64,000 nucleotides of DNA from a bacterium (GCA_021799575.1 JAJZAD010000001.1:62001-126000); one strand, 5' to 3'; positions 33,352 to 43,108 are shown, counted from the stretch's first letter. A program made the numbers and translations. The notes: generated from the sequence alone by a model not told the origin.

Positions 33352-33666
33352 TCACTGAGGAGTGGGGTACTTTATTCCCCAATCCGCCATTTGCTTAATG
33401 ACCGGCATCAGGCTTAGACCTTTTTCTGTGAGCTCATAATGGCCGTTTCGGTTGAGTATTATAGCTTGTTTTTCCAGACAGCTTAAACGCTGGGACAAGG
33501 TCCTGGGGTTGATTTTCCCGACCGACCGCTCTAATTCACAGAAATGTTTCGGACCATCTAAAAGATCTCGTAGTATAAGGGCTGTCCATTTCTTGCCCAA
33601 AACATTAACAGCGCTGGCTATACAGCCGGGGGTAGATTCAATTGGTACTTGACTAGAGCTACGCAT
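33352..33666 (-). CDS. HxlR-family winged-helix regulator
   Basis: 104 residues. GCIASAVNVLGKKWTALILR then DLLDGPKHFCELERSVGKIN PRTLSQRLSCLEKQ is a typical HxlR winged helix (split here by a space only for length). Members sense redox or electrophile stress, often through an N-terminal Cys; Cys17-like CIAS is present. It is divergent from an NADPH-dependent flavin reductase gene, and palindromes fill the shared intergenic region, so it likely controls both. Confidence 0.9.
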   Translation of the reverse strand: MRSSSQVPIESTPGCIASAVNVLGKKWTALILRDLLDGPKHFCELERSVGKINPRTLSQRLSCLEKQAIILNRNGHYELTEKGLSLMPVIKQMADWGIKYPTPQ

Positions 33667-33667
33667 T

Positions 33668-33707
33668 ACTATACTTTGTATAGTACATATATACTATTTA
33701 AAGTATA
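33668..33707. promoter_or_regulatory. Operator palindromes between hxlR-like and reductase genes
   Basis: Perfect 17-bp palindrome ACTATAC-TTT-GTATAGT (33668-33684) starts right after the regulator's ATG. A second, TATACT-ATTTAA-AGTATA (33690-33707), lies nearer the reductase gene. Both fit HxlR sites (paired GTATAC-like halves) and double as -10-like elements. Confidence 0.75.
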
Positions 33708-33729
33708 GCATAAAGGAGAACTAAAACCT

Positions 33730-34311
33730 ATGAAACTAGCTGTAGTCGTCGGTTCCACCCGGCCAAACCGCCAAACTTTAAAAGAGGTTAAATGGGTTGC
33801 AGCCCAGGCTTCGTTAATTGAAGGCATAGAAGCCGAAACGGTAGACCTTAAAGACTATCCCATGCCGTTTTTCAATGAACCTCTCAGCCCGCGTGCTAAT
33901 CCTAACCGCGAGATAGATCCTCAAGTTAAAAAGTGGCTGGATAAAATCAGCAGCTTTGATGCATACGTGTTCGTTACGGCCGAGTATAACCATTCCATAC
34001 CGGCGGTACTAAAAAACGCAATCGATTACCTAACAACGGAAATAACTCGTAAACCGTCCGCTGTGGCGGGTCACGGCACAGTCGGTGGCGCTCGTGCGAT
34101 GATGCACCTTAAGGAAATTTTGAGCGAGAGCCGTTCGGTGGTGATTCCTCAACAGGTGGCATTTATTGGCCTAAGCGAAGGTCTAGACGACGATGGCAAT
34201 CTGAGCCAAACGCTTAAAGACAACCCGTATAACCCGGAAGTGGCGTTGAAAGCCATGTTAGAAGAACTTAAGTGGTACAGTGACGCTCTTTCCCGGGCCA
34301 GGAACAGTTAG
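33730..34311 (+). CDS. NADPH-dependent FMN reductase-like flavoprotein
   Basis: 193 residues. MKLAVVVGSTRPNRQTLKEV is the flavodoxin-like phosphate loop, and FVTAEYNHSIPAVLKNAIDY is the FMN_red family signature. VAGHGTVGGARAMMHLKEIL follows. Such enzymes reduce flavins, quinones or azo compounds with NAD(P)H. Good ribosome site AAAGGAGAA. Likely induced by the divergent HxlR regulator under reactive electrophile or redox stress. Confidence 0.9.
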   Translation: MKLAVVVGSTRPNRQTLKEVKWVAAQASLIEGIEAETVDLKDYPMPFFNEPLSPRANPNREIDPQVKKWLDKISSFDAYVFVTAEYNHSIPAVLKNAIDYLTTEITRKPSAVAGHGTVGGARAMMHLKEILSESRSVVIPQQVAFIGLSEGLDDDGNLSQTLKDNPYNPEVALKAMLEELKWYSDALSRARNS

Positions 34312-34355
34312 GACGACTTTAACCTGAGCCAGACGGTTGGGATATAATGTCTGGC

Positions 34356-34907
34356 ATGGACAAGGATCTAAAAAACCTAGTTCCGTCTAAACTGCTTTGG
34401 GTGGATTTGGAAATGACCGGTCTCGATATTGCCAAAGATGTGATTTTGGAGGTTGCGGCCGAAGTAACGGATTTTGAGTTTACTACACTTGCCAGTTTTG
34501 AAGCGTGTATTCAACACGACGAAGAAACTCTCGGCGGGATGAATGGCTGGGCGATGTCCCAGCATACTCAGAGCGGTTTAGTAGAACGGATTAGACACGA
34601 AGGACGTGATGAAAACACAGTCAGACAGGATCTGGTAGGCTTTATCGACAGTCAGTTTATGGGAGCGCCTGCCATTCTAGCCGGAAACAGTATCCATACC
34701 GATCGCAACTTCATTAAAAAATGGTGGCCCGAAGTTGACGCCTTATTGCACTATCGTATGCTTGATGTTTCCTCGTTTAAGATAGTCATGCAGGCGAAGT
34801 ATGGTGTGTTTTTCGATAAGAAAGAGGTACACCGTGCCTTTGACGATATCCAGGCTTCGATTGCCGAGCTGCACTACTATCTCGAATGGTTTAAACGGCA
34901 TGCTTAA
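34356..34907 (+). CDS. orn: Oligoribonuclease (DnaQ-fold 3'-5' exonuclease)
   Basis: 183 residues. LLWVDLEMTGLDIAKDVILE gives the DEDD first motif, NSIHTDRNFIKKWWP the second, and HYRMLDVSSFKIVM plus the HRAFDDIQASIAEL segment the last. Orn degrades 2-5 nt RNA remnants. The ATG at 34356 is preferred: -10 TATAAT (34343-34348) ends seven bases before it, while an upstream ATG overlaps the -10 itself. It is the first gene of a pair with the YjbR-like gene. Confidence 0.93.
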   Translation: MDKDLKNLVPSKLLWVDLEMTGLDIAKDVILEVAAEVTDFEFTTLASFEACIQHDEETLGGMNGWAMSQHTQSGLVERIRHEGRDENTVRQDLVGFIDSQFMGAPAILAGNSIHTDRNFIKKWWPEVDALLHYRMLDVSSFKIVMQAKYGVFFDKKEVHRAFDDIQASIAELHYYLEWFKRHA

Positions 34908-35241
34908 GCCAAGTGAAACTACAGCCATAAAACGTTACCTAGATAAAATTAAGGGCGCAACCAAGAGCTATCCCTATCAGAAAACGTTGGCTGTTTATTC
35001 CGTCAACGGAACGCCGTTTGCTTTTTTAGAAACAGACAAGCAACCCCTAAGATTAAGCTTGAGATCGGATCCGGAGCTGTCTAAACTGCTGCGTGCAAAA
35101 TACGAAGAAGTCACGCCCGGCCATAAATTGGATCAAAGATATTGGAACACCATAATTTTGAGCGGACAATTAAGTCCGGATGAAGTCCTAGCCTTAATCG
35201 ACCACAGCTACCAGCTGGCTTTAAAAGAGGTCTATACGTAA
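34900..35241 (+). CDS. MmcQ/YjbR-family protein
   Basis: 113 residues starting at an ATG that overlaps the end of orn by 8 nt. TLAVYSVNGTPFAFLETDKQ, LRLSLRSDPELSKLLRAKY and GHKLDQRYWNTIILSGQLSP then DEVLALIDHSYQL are the MmcQ/YjbR pattern, a small double-wing fold of unknown biochemical role, possibly DNA- or ligand-binding. A frame beginning earlier, inside orn, is a shadow. Its end overlaps the next gene, on the other strand, by 10 bp. Confidence 0.85.
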   Translation: MLKPSETTAIKRYLDKIKGATKSYPYQKTLAVYSVNGTPFAFLETDKQPLRLSLRSDPELSKLLRAKYEEVTPGHKLDQRYWNTIILSGQLSPDEVLALIDHSYQLALKEVYT

Positions 35242-35864
35242 GCGTTATTAAGCATCTTGAGCAGCAGCACAGCGGTGTTATAATCCTGCTTGAAATAGCT
35301 TTTTAGTAACGCCGAATTGGAAAGCGCGTAGGCGTTAGATAAGTCGGTCTCATACAGTTTCAATTGATTCTGCATAATGTTGACATAGACCGTATCGAAA
35401 TCACCGCTTGATTGGGACTGATTGAGCTCGGCATCGGCACTGGGCTGTAACACCATTTGTTGTTGCGATACCGAAATGCCATTATTCTTTAACAAATTAA
35501 TTAAAGACGATTGGTCGGTTATAAGCGACCCTAAGGCAGTATAACTAAAGTTAAGATTGGCCTGATTGGAAGATTGCTGTCCGGCCTGAGACAAATTAAT
35601 TATTTCTTGCTCTTCTCCTAATACGGCGTAAAGACTGGGCATATTAATATTACCGCCACTGCCGACAACGGCTTTCAAGATGAGAATAAACACGATTATA
35701 ATTACGGTCCCTACGCCGACTAATAGCAGCTTCCGGCTAAACGAACCGCTGCCGGCGCTAAATAGCTTCCTTAGCGGATTATTGGTGTAACCCGTTCGTC
35801 CGGCTTGGTTTAGAAAGGCATACGGATCATTTTCAGGCGTGTATAGGTTTTGACTCGGCTGCAT
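35232..35864 (-). CDS. Membrane-anchored hypothetical protein, 210 aa
   Basis: An N-terminal ~45-residue cytoplasmic, Asn/Pro-rich part is followed by one membrane span (LLLVGVGTVIIIVFILILKA). An extracytoplasmic, Gln/Ser-rich helical domain comes next (EEQEIINLSQAGQQSSNQAN ... LLKSYFKQDYNTAVLLLKML). No family is known to me; related proteins are probably restricted to Saccharibacteria. It is divergent from dnaG, with 72 bp between the two starts. Likely a surface or envelope component. Confidence 0.7.
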   Translation of the reverse strand: MQPSQNLYTPENDPYAFLNQAGRTGYTNNPLRKLFSAGSGSFSRKLLLVGVGTVIIIVFILILKAVVGSGGNINMPSLYAVLGEEQEIINLSQAGQQSSNQANLNFSYTALGSLITDQSSLINLLKNNGISVSQQQMVLQPSADAELNQSQSSGDFDTVYVNIMQNQLKLYETDLSNAYALSNSALLKSYFKQDYNTAVLLLKMLNNAYV

Positions 35865-35936
35865 CAGCTATATTTAACCATAAGAGAGAAAGTTGTTACA
35901 GTTGACAATCTTTAAAAGTGTAAAATAGTAATCACA

Positions 35937-37718
35937 GTGGATGCCGCAAGCGAGGTTAAAAACCGGTTGTCGATAGAGGACGTAATAGGGGAATACGTCC
36001 AACTTAAGCGTTCCGGTCATAACTTCAAAGGTCTTAGCCCGTTTACCAACGAAAAGACTCCTAGCTTTATGGTTAGTCCGGACAAACAGATATGGCATGA
36101 CTTCAGTTCGGGCAAGGGCGGTAACATGTTCAGCTTTGTCATGGAAATGGAAGGCGTGGATTTTAAGGGCGCATTGGAATTGCTAGCCAGAAGGGCAGGT
36201 GTCGACCTTGAGCAATATCGTAATCGGCATGGTTATTTTAAAGGACCGGATAAAGAACGTTTAATTTCTTTAAACGAGGACGCAGCCAGGTTTTATCAGG
36301 CTCAACTTGTAGCCAACCGGGCAGCCTGGACATATGTTTATTCCGAACGCGGGTTTAGCAAAAACACCATTGCCGCGTTTAAATTAGGCTATTCCCCGAA
36401 TACGGATACGGCATTGAGGGATTATCTTAAAAAACGAGGCTATAGCGAAGCCGAAATCAGAACCGCCGGTTTAAGCACTAACCATTACCGCGGTCCAAGG
36501 GACATGTTTAGGGGCAGAATAATGATTCCGCTTATGGACCCTCAGGGTAGGGTAATCGGATTTACCGCCAGATTGCTTAGAGCGGACGACAGGGGACCCA
36601 AATACATTAATACGCCCCAAACCGTGCTTTATGACAAGAGCCGGCATATTTACGGCCTACATTTAGCAAAACAAGCCATCAGGGAAAATAAATTCGTGGT
36701 TATTGCTGAAGGCAATTTAGATGTTATCATGAGTCACCAGGCCGGAGTTAGACAAACAGTTGCCACCGCAGGTACGGCTTTAACCGAAGCGCATCTTAAA
36801 ACCTTATCCCGATTCACCACCGATATTAGACTTTGTTTCGATAGCGATAAAGCCGGCATTGCTGCGACCGAGAGGGCGGTGGTTTTAGCGAGTCAGAAAC
36901 ACGTATCGCTAAACATCATTGAAATATCTGACGGTAAGGATCCCGATGAATTGATTAAAAAAAGTCCTTCACTCTGGGAACAGGCGATCCATAACTACAC
37001 TTACGCTATCGACTGGCTGATCGCAACCGTCGCAAGCAGGTACGATTTGTCGTCTGCCGCCGGTAAAAGGGAATTTAGTGATATGCTTTTGCCGACAATA
37101 TCAAGATTAGACGATCCCGTTGAACAGGACCACTTCCTGAACCTGATCGCAAACCGGTTGCAGGTTTCCAGGACTTCTCTGGACGAAAAACTGCACAAAA
37201 CCGTACCTGAAGAACGACCCGTAAGCCGTCAACGGATCAAGACTGAGGTTAAACCGTTAGACGGCGAACAGGTGGAAATCATCAAAGGAGAGGACCATTT
37301 GCTCTGTCTGATGCTTAAACGCCGTACCTTGAGGAGTCAGTTAGCCAATTTAGAACCCGATATGTTAAGTCGGGTTTCAGCTGCCGAATTATTGCGTAAT
37401 CTTAAACAAGCTCCTTTAGCTACGGCTTCCGAGCTGCTCAAACAAGCCGAGGATCAGGAATATGTTAAAATATTACTGTTAGAATATGAAGAACTTTATC
37501 AGGGTCTCGAGCCAAGCGAATTAAAATACGAAGCGGCTCGGTTGCAGACTCGTTTGATAGAGAATTATGTAAAACGTAAAAAATCGGATATTGCCAAACA
37601 ACTTCGTCTAGCCGACGAAACTACCGGTCGAACCTTACTGGAAAAAGTTCGCAAGCTGGACGAATTATTAAGGATTAATCTGGAGGAGAATATTAATGCC
37701 CAAGAAAACAGCGGATAA
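35937..37718 (+). CDS. dnaG: DNA primase lacking the zinc-ribbon ligands
   Basis: 593 residues, GTG start. The N-terminal domain keeps [18 protein letters not shown] and [18 protein letters not shown], but the four zinc ligands (C, H, C, C) are Ser34, Thr37, Asp55 and Ser58. The TOPRIM core is intact ([40 protein letters not shown]). The C-terminal helicase-binding part is present but divergent. It makes RNA primers for replication. TTGACA (35902-35907) lies upstream and the leader is very short. Its 3' end overlaps rpoD by 23 nt. Confidence 0.95.
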   Translation: MDAASEVKNRLSIEDVIGEYVQLKRSGHNFKGLSPFTNEKTPSFMVSPDKQIWHDFSSGKGGNMFSFVMEMEGVDFKGALELLARRAGVDLEQYRNRHGYFKGPDKERLISLNEDAARFYQAQLVANRAAWTYVYSERGFSKNTIAAFKLGYSPNTDTALRDYLKKRGYSEAEIRTAGLSTNHYRGPRDMFRGRIMIPLMDPQGRVIGFTARLLRADDRGPKYINTPQTVLYDKSRHIYGLHLAKQAIRENKFVVIAEGNLDVIMSHQAGVRQTVATAGTALTEAHLKTLSRFTTDIRLCFDSDKAGIAATERAVVLASQKHVSLNIIEISDGKDPDELIKKSPSLWEQAIHNYTYAIDWLIATVASRYDLSSAAGKREFSDMLLPTISRLDDPVEQDHFLNLIANRLQVSRTSLDEKLHKTVPEERPVSRQRIKTEVKPLDGEQVEIIKGEDHLLCLMLKRRTLRSQLANLEPDMLSRVSAAELLRNLKQAPLATASELLKQAEDQEYVKILLLEYEELYQGLEPSELKYEAARLQTRLIENYVKRKKSDIAKQLRLADETTGRTLLEKVRKLDELLRINLEENINAQENSG

Positions 37719-38823
37719 AGAGCTGATGTCCGGAGATATCAACACCCGCAAGGACGCACTTTTAGCCAAAGCCAAAAAAGACGGCCAAATATCACAACAG
37801 GAGATTTTCGAGCTTATTCCGGACGAACCTGCCAATACCGAACTACTAGATGCCCTGTACACTGAGCTGGCGGATTCTAACATCGATATCACAGCCGCGG
37901 ATCAGCCCGATCCTGCCAGCTTTACTGACGAGTGGGCTGAAGAAGAAATAGCTGAGGATCCGGAAACGGCGACCATTTATCTGGATGACGATATCGCCGA
38001 TGACTCGGTTCGCCTTTATTTAAGAGAAATCGGCAAGATACCGTTGTTGACTGCGGAAGAAGAACTCGCCTTGGCAAAACGGGTAGTAGCAGGCGATAAA
38101 ACGGCCAAAGATAAGATGGCGGAAGCCAACATGCGCTTAGTGGTGTCGATAGCCAAACGCTACGTGGGGAGGGGGCTTGATCTACTTGACCTGATCCAAG
38201 AAGGCAATACCGGTTTACTCAGAGCGGTCGAGAAATTCGATCCGGATAAAGGCTTTAAGTTCTCGACTTACGCTACCTGGTGGATTCGTCAGGCTATAAC
38301 CCGAGCTATCGCTGATCAGGCCAGAACCATTCGGATACCGGTACATATGGTGGAGACGATTAACAAATTACTTCGTACCCAAAGGCGCTTAACCCAAGAA
38401 TTAAACCGCGAACCGACTAATGAAGAAATTGCCCAAGCCATGGAGATAGACGTCGATAAAGTCGAACACATCATGAAGATCAAGCAGGATATTTCCAGTC
38501 TTGACGCATCGATCAGAGATGACGAAGAGGACTCGGTGCTTGCAGATTTTATAGAGGACGAAGATACTATTAGTCCCGAAGAATCCGCCACCAGCCAGTT
38601 ACTCAAAGAACAGGTTAAAGATATGCTGGGCGCGCTAACTGAAAGAGAGCAGAAGATACTTAAACTACGTTTCGGACTGGAAGACGGCAAAAGCCATACT
38701 CTTGAAGAAGTCGGACAAGAGTTTAGCGTTACCCGGGAGAGAATCCGGCAAATCGAAGCTAAAGCCTTAGCCAAACTTAGAAAACACCGCGACGCTAAAA
38801 AACTGCACGACTATATCAAATAG
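37696..38823 (+). CDS. rpoD: Primary sigma factor
   Basis: 375 residues. A short region 1.1 ([17 protein letters not shown]), region 1.2 ([20 protein letters not shown]), region 2 ([20 protein letters not shown]), region 3 and region 4.2 ([20 protein letters not shown]) are all present. It lacks the large non-conserved insert of E. coli sigma70. GGAGGAGAATATTA precedes the ATG, within the end of dnaG, so the dnaG-rpoD pair is translationally coupled, the classic macromolecular synthesis order. The TTGACA/TATAAT promoters in this window fit this factor. Confidence 0.97.
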   Translation: MPKKTADKELMSGDINTRKDALLAKAKKDGQISQQEIFELIPDEPANTELLDALYTELADSNIDITAADQPDPASFTDEWAEEEIAEDPETATIYLDDDIADDSVRLYLREIGKIPLLTAEEELALAKRVVAGDKTAKDKMAEANMRLVVSIAKRYVGRGLDLLDLIQEGNTGLLRAVEKFDPDKGFKFSTYATWWIRQAITRAIADQARTIRIPVHMVETINKLLRTQRRLTQELNREPTNEEIAQAMEIDVDKVEHIMKIKQDISSLDASIRDDEEDSVLADFIEDEDTISPEESATSQLLKEQVKDMLGALTEREQKILKLRFGLEDGKSHTLEEVGQEFSVTRERIRQIEAKALAKLRKHRDAKKLHDYIK

Positions 38824-38856
38824 CATGTTCAATAACCGAAAGAACGGTTAAACTTG

Positions 38857-39450
38857 ATGAAAATGCCACCGAAAATAATCGGAATTTCCGGAACCAACGG
38901 ATCGGGCAAAGACAGCGTCGGCAAACTGCTTGAGAATAAACACAACTATTTGTTCGTTTCGGTAACGGATATATTGCGCCAGGATCTCGTATCCAGAGGC
39001 TTACCCACATCAAGAGAAAACATGCGCTCCTTAAGCGCTAAGTGGCGACGGGAATCGGGTTTGGGAGTACTGGTCGACAAAGCAAAAACCATATTTGACG
39101 CTCAACCAGGTAAATATGCCGGGCTGGCTATCGCCTCGTTGCGTAACCCGGGCGAGGCAGATAGCGTACACGGTTACGGAGGCCTGGTATTATGGGTCGA
39201 TGCCGATCCCAAACTGCGTTATAAACGCGTCGCCTCAGCCCAACGCGGTGAACAAAGAGCGGTTGACGACAATAAAACGTTTGCGGAATTCCTGGCAGAC
39301 GAGGCAGCCGAAATGTATCGGCCCGAAGGCGGAGACTCGGCTACTCTATCTTTATCTGACGTTAAAGATAAGAGTGATTTGTTTTTGACCAATGACGGCT
39401 CCAATCTTGATGAGCTGAAACATCAGCTGGACGAACTGCTGGGATTTTAG
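38857..39450 (+). CDS. P-loop nucleotide kinase-like protein
   Basis: 197 residues. IIGISGTNGSGKDSVGKLLE is a Walker A of the nucleoside/dephospho-CoA kinase type; GLAIASLRNPGEADSVHGYG then GLVLWVDADPKLRYKRVASA is the Walker B/lid region, and the lid is charged (QRGEQRAVDDN). It may be a nucleotide kinase or dephospho-CoA kinase-like enzyme; the substrate is not readable. It follows rpoD, after a small hairpin (AACCG-AAAGAA-CGGTT), and precedes polA. Confidence 0.75.
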   Translation: MKMPPKIIGISGTNGSGKDSVGKLLENKHNYLFVSVTDILRQDLVSRGLPTSRENMRSLSAKWRRESGLGVLVDKAKTIFDAQPGKYAGLAIASLRNPGEADSVHGYGGLVLWVDADPKLRYKRVASAQRGEQRAVDDNKTFAEFLADEAAEMYRPEGGDSATLSLSDVKDKSDLFLTNDGSNLDELKHQLDELLGF

Positions 39451-39476
39451 GATATGCGGCTATACTAGATTTAGCT

Positions 39477-42122
39477 ATGGCGGTCAAAAAACTGGCTATT
39501 ATCGATGGCAAAAGCGTGTTTTACCGCGGATATTACGCGATGCCCAATCTAGCCACTGCGGACGGCAAACCAACCGGAGGAGTCTTCGGATTTGCCACCA
39601 TGGCTCTGGAGGTCATCAAGCGTCTTAAACCGGATTATGTCGCGGTTGCCTGGGATAAACCAAAAACCAATATTCGCAAACGATTAAAACTTTATCCAGA
39701 ATATAAAGCTGGACGGAAACCGGCACCGGCGGATTTCTATGACCAGGTGAATATATTACTGGAGCTGCTAAAAGCTTTCGGTTGGCCGCTTTACGAGCTG
39801 GATGATTATGAAGCCGACGACATTATGGGATCGTTAGCACTCCAGGCATCTAAAAAGGGAATTGAAACTATGCTTATTACTTCCGACTTGGACATGCTAC
39901 AGCTGGTAGATCCCAAAATCCACGTATATGCTCTGAAGCGCGGCTTAAGCGAGGTTGAACTTTATTCACCTAAATCTTTCGAAGCCAAATATGGCATTTC
40001 GGTTTCGCAGTTCCTAGACCTAAAAGCTCTTAAAGGCGACTCTTCGGATAATGTTCCGGGTGTGCCCGGTATCGGTGAGAAAACAGCAATCGAGTTGTTA
40101 AAAGCCTACGGCACGATCGATAACATATACGAAAATATTGAGTTAATCTCCCCGCAGAGCTTAAGAAACAAACTGATTGCCGGCAAAGACAAAGCTTATT
40201 TAAGTAAACAACTATGCGCCATTTGGACGGATGCACCGGTCAAACTCAACCTCGAAGCCATGGACATTAACCGGGCGGACGCAGGTGAAGTGGCGGCTAT
40301 GTTAGCCAAACTGCAGTTTAGAAGCTTGCTTAGACAACTGCCCGAAACACTGATCGCCAAAATCGCCGCTTCCCGCAGCGAATATTCCAATTCACACATC
40401 CTACCGGGAAAATACCTGCTTATCGATACGCTCACCAAGCTTAAAAATGTAGTTATCGAGGGACAAGAGCAGGTATATATAACCAGCCGGGCTGCCAAGC
40501 CCCACGGGGTAGAACCCAAAGTGATTGTTATCAGCTGCGACGGTCAGGATACTTATGTTCTTGACGTTGCTAAATTGCCGCTCGAAGATCTGAAACGCTT
40601 TTTGTCCGATCTGCCTCCTCTGATCGGGTATGATTTAAAGTCCACTTTGGAGCTAATGCTTAATTTAGGTATAGACCGTTTGCCGCCGGTCAAACACGAT
40701 ATATTGATTGCCGCGTTCGTACTAAGCAGTTTAAGGCGCGACCAGAACCTGACGGAAATGGCCCGTACGGATTTAAATTATGAGGGATCTTCCTTAGACG
40801 ATTTGGATGATGAAGAGTTGACTATAAACACTCCGGTAATCATTTCTACCATAAGATCGCTTTATGAACTGCAAAAGCAGAAACTTAGCTCGGTCAAAGC
40901 CTTCCCTTGGCTTGTGAGGCATGTTGAATGGCCGTTAATCCCGGTGCTGGCTCGTATGGAAGTAGCCGGCATTGAACTTGACACCGGCTATCTTAAGATT
41001 TTCGGAGAGCAGATAGATGACATGTTGTCTGACGTCGAACAACAAATATACGGCTATGCGGATACCGAGTTTAATATAGCCAGTCCCAGCCAGTTAGCTG
41101 ATATATTATTCTCGAAACTAAAACTGAGTACGAACGGCATCAAGAAAGGTAAGAACGGTTACTCGACAGCTATAACCGAATTGGCAAAACTGATCGATTT
41201 ACATCCGATCATCGAACTTATAATCCGCTATCGAGAGATAGCAAAACTTAAAAGTACTTATGTTGATACGCTTCCTCACCAAGTCGACGAGCACAACCGT
41301 GTCCACACGACGTTTAATATCACAATCGCTCAAACCGGGCGGCTGAGCAGCACCGATCCCAATTTGCAGAATATTCCTATCAGAACCGAGCTTGGGCGTA
41401 AGATACGCACCGCGTTTATTGCCGGCGAAGGAAAAAAGTTAATCAGCGCCGATTATTCACAGTTCGAGCTTAGACTGGCGGCGGTATTGGCAAATGATCA
41501 AGGTATGATCGAGATGTTCAACCGAGGTGCGGACATACATCTGATGACCGCAGCCGAAATATACGGACGCAGTCCTGATGAAGTAACCGCATCGATGCGG
41601 TCTGCGGCTAAAGCTATCAACTTCGGTATTTTATACGGAATGAGTCCCCACGGGCTCAGCGTAGCTACGGGAATGAGCCGAGAGGCTGCTGCCAACTTTA
41701 TCGATAGGTACAAAAGCCTGCGCAAACCGCTGTTTAAATATATGGACGAGGTTTTAATTCGGGCCAGAGAGCAAGGTTATGTTGAAACGTTGTTCGGACG
41801 TCGTCGCCCTATGCCGGATATCCACTCCAGTAATTTCGCGGTTAGGACGGCAGCCGAAAGAGCGGCGATCAATATGCCGATTCAAGGCACCGAGGCCGAC
41901 CTGATGAAATTGGCTATGATTAAGTGCGAAGACCATCTTAGAAGTCAGCACAATCATTGCCGACAATTACTGCAGATCCATGATTCTATTCTGGTCGAAT
42001 GCCCATGGGAAATAGCCGAACGGCTGGCAAAGGAGCTACAAGACATTATGCAAAACGTCTATGACTTACCGGTACGGCTTGATGTCGACGTTAAGATAGG
42101 CGATAACTGGGGTCAGCTTTGA
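39477..42122 (+). CDS. polA: DNA polymerase I with probably inactive proofreading domain
   Basis: 881 residues. The 5' nuclease domain (1-~290: AWDKPKTNIRKRLKLYPEYK, DLKALKGDSSDNVPGVPGIG) is intact. The middle 3'-5' exonuclease-fold domain reads LLIDTLTKL where DTET would be (near residue 316), and IGYDLKSTLEL lacks the next Asp, so proofreading is likely lost as in Taq-type enzymes. The polymerase core is intact: motif A SADYSQFELRLAAV, motif B RSAAKAINFGILYGMS, motif C QIHDSILVE. It repairs DNA and removes primers. -10 TATACT (39461-39466) lies ten bases before the ATG. Confidence 0.96.
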   Translation: MAVKKLAIIDGKSVFYRGYYAMPNLATADGKPTGGVFGFATMALEVIKRLKPDYVAVAWDKPKTNIRKRLKLYPEYKAGRKPAPADFYDQVNILLELLKAFGWPLYELDDYEADDIMGSLALQASKKGIETMLITSDLDMLQLVDPKIHVYALKRGLSEVELYSPKSFEAKYGISVSQFLDLKALKGDSSDNVPGVPGIGEKTAIELLKAYGTIDNIYENIELISPQSLRNKLIAGKDKAYLSKQLCAIWTDAPVKLNLEAMDINRADAGEVAAMLAKLQFRSLLRQLPETLIAKIAASRSEYSNSHILPGKYLLIDTLTKLKNVVIEGQEQVYITSRAAKPHGVEPKVIVISCDGQDTYVLDVAKLPLEDLKRFLSDLPPLIGYDLKSTLELMLNLGIDRLPPVKHDILIAAFVLSSLRRDQNLTEMARTDLNYEGSSLDDLDDEELTINTPVIISTIRSLYELQKQKLSSVKAFPWLVRHVEWPLIPVLARMEVAGIELDTGYLKIFGEQIDDMLSDVEQQIYGYADTEFNIASPSQLADILFSKLKLSTNGIKKGKNGYSTAITELAKLIDLHPIIELIIRYREIAKLKSTYVDTLPHQVDEHNRVHTTFNITIAQTGRLSSTDPNLQNIPIRTELGRKIRTAFIAGEGKKLISADYSQFELRLAAVLANDQGMIEMFNRGADIHLMTAAEIYGRSPDEVTASMRSAAKAINFGILYGMSPHGLSVATGMSREAAANFIDRYKSLRKPLFKYMDEVLIRAREQGYVETLFGRRRPMPDIHSSNFAVRTAAERAAINMPIQGTEADLMKLAMIKCEDHLRSQHNHCRQLLQIHDSILVECPWEIAERLAKELQDIMQNVYDLPVRLDVDVKIGDNWGQL

Positions 42123-42568
42123 GAGCGGGGCTGACGATGTCGAGGTACATGATAGCTTCTAACCCGGCCGCCCTTTGCCCGCATCAGTCTGAACGCCAGC
42201 CAGGCTATCCAGACCGAGGTTAGCATTTCAACTATCGCAATCAACCCTGAAAGAACTGTAAATTTATGCTTGGTAAGATCATATAGACCGACTATAAAAA
42301 CCAATCCTTCAGCTAAGATTAACATTTGAGCAATTCGACGACTGCGTCTGTCCTGAGCCGCAAATCCGGTTAACCATAGGATACCAAACCAAATAGTTAC
42401 CACTAAAAAATACATAATGGATAACACAACATTTCCCACGCAACTGCCGCTACCTTTACTGCACTGACTAACGGTGCCGGATACACCGCTAATAAAATTC
42501 AGCAGCGTTAAGGATATAAACTGCACAGTTGCTGCTATACCGGTTTCATACTTGAGTTTTATTGTCAT
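42113..42568 (-). CDS. Four-span membrane protein, 151 aa
   Basis: Four hydrophobic segments (ATVQFISLTLLNFISGV, VLSIMYFLVVTIWFGILWLT, QMLILAEGLVFIVGL, LIAIVEMLTSVWIAWLAF) with a basic, Arg-rich C-terminus (RVRSYHVPRHRQPRSQS). Two Cys in the first loop could form a disulfide. No named family recognised. Its 3' end overlaps polA by 10 bp on the other strand. A palindromic operator sits over its promoter. Confidence 0.7.
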   Translation of the reverse strand: MTIKLKYETGIAATVQFISLTLLNFISGVSGTVSQCSKGSGSCVGNVVLSIMYFLVVTIWFGILWLTGFAAQDRRSRRIAQMLILAEGLVFIVGLYDLTKHKFTVLSGLIAIVEMLTSVWIAWLAFRLMRAKGGRVRSYHVPRHRQPRSQS

Positions 42569-42582
42569 TTAAAATCTCGTTG

Positions 42583-42605
42583 AACGAACATTCGTTTTTA
42601 TTATA
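42583..42605 (-). promoter_or_regulatory. Promoter with 14-bp palindromic operator
   Basis: On the minus strand, -10 TATAAT (42600-42605) is followed by the perfect palindrome AACGAA-TG-TTCGTT (42583-42596) across the expected start. CGAA/TTCG halves recall LexA-type boxes but the spacing does not match the known Gram-positive site. The regulator is unknown. Confidence 0.6.
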
Positions 42606-42720
42606 CGCGACCCTAAAAACGGATAGCTTAAATCTTGGAGAATACTAGCGCAGAAGGCGACTATACCCTCAAAGCAAGTAAAGTGTTACTGTAATAGATA
42701 GATAGTTGTAGAAGAAGAAT

Positions 42721-42960
42721 ATGAAGAAGATCATGGTATTTGGTGTATTTATCGTTATAGCTATTGGGATAGTGCTTATCATTATTCACAATAATCACCT
42801 TAAACAACAGAAGGCAGCAGCTGTTTTTAGTTGCATAAGCCAAAATAATAAATACTATGGATCAATAATCTATTATGAGGAAAGCTCTCCGCTGACTTTC
42901 TCGCAGGTTGGCCAAACACTACAAGAGGAACAAGCAGCCAATAGCCAGTGCAGTAAATAG
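42721..42960 (+). CDS. Small membrane-anchored passenger protein, 79 aa
   Basis: A single N-terminal span (KIMVFGVFIVIAIGIVLIII) then a short extracytoplasmic domain with two Cys (FSCISQNNKYYGS, ANSQCSK). No family recognised. It lies just inside the left end of the transposon and ends before an intrinsic terminator, so it forms its own unit. Function unknown. Confidence 0.5.
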   Translation: MKKIMVFGVFIVIAIGIVLIIIHNNHLKQQKAAAVFSCISQNNKYYGSIIYYEESSPLTFSQVGQTLQEEQAANSQCSK

Positions 42961-43020
42961 ACTCAAACTACTGCACTCCTTGCACCAAATCAGTTAACAG
43001 AGTAGAATATAACCTAATTA

Positions 43021-43055
43021 GACCCAGAGTCTGTAAAAAGGCTTTGGGTCTTTTT
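43021..43055 (+). terminator. Intrinsic terminator inside the transposon
   Basis: GACCCAGAGTC ... GGCTTTGGGTC followed by TTTTT. The stem is AGACCCA..TGGGTCT-like with a T-tract. It ends the transcript of the small membrane-protein gene. Confidence 0.85.
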
Positions 43056-43108
43056 GTATTTTAAATCCCAATCCAAAAAATTAAGGGGCGTTCGTAATAA
43101 GGGTAATA

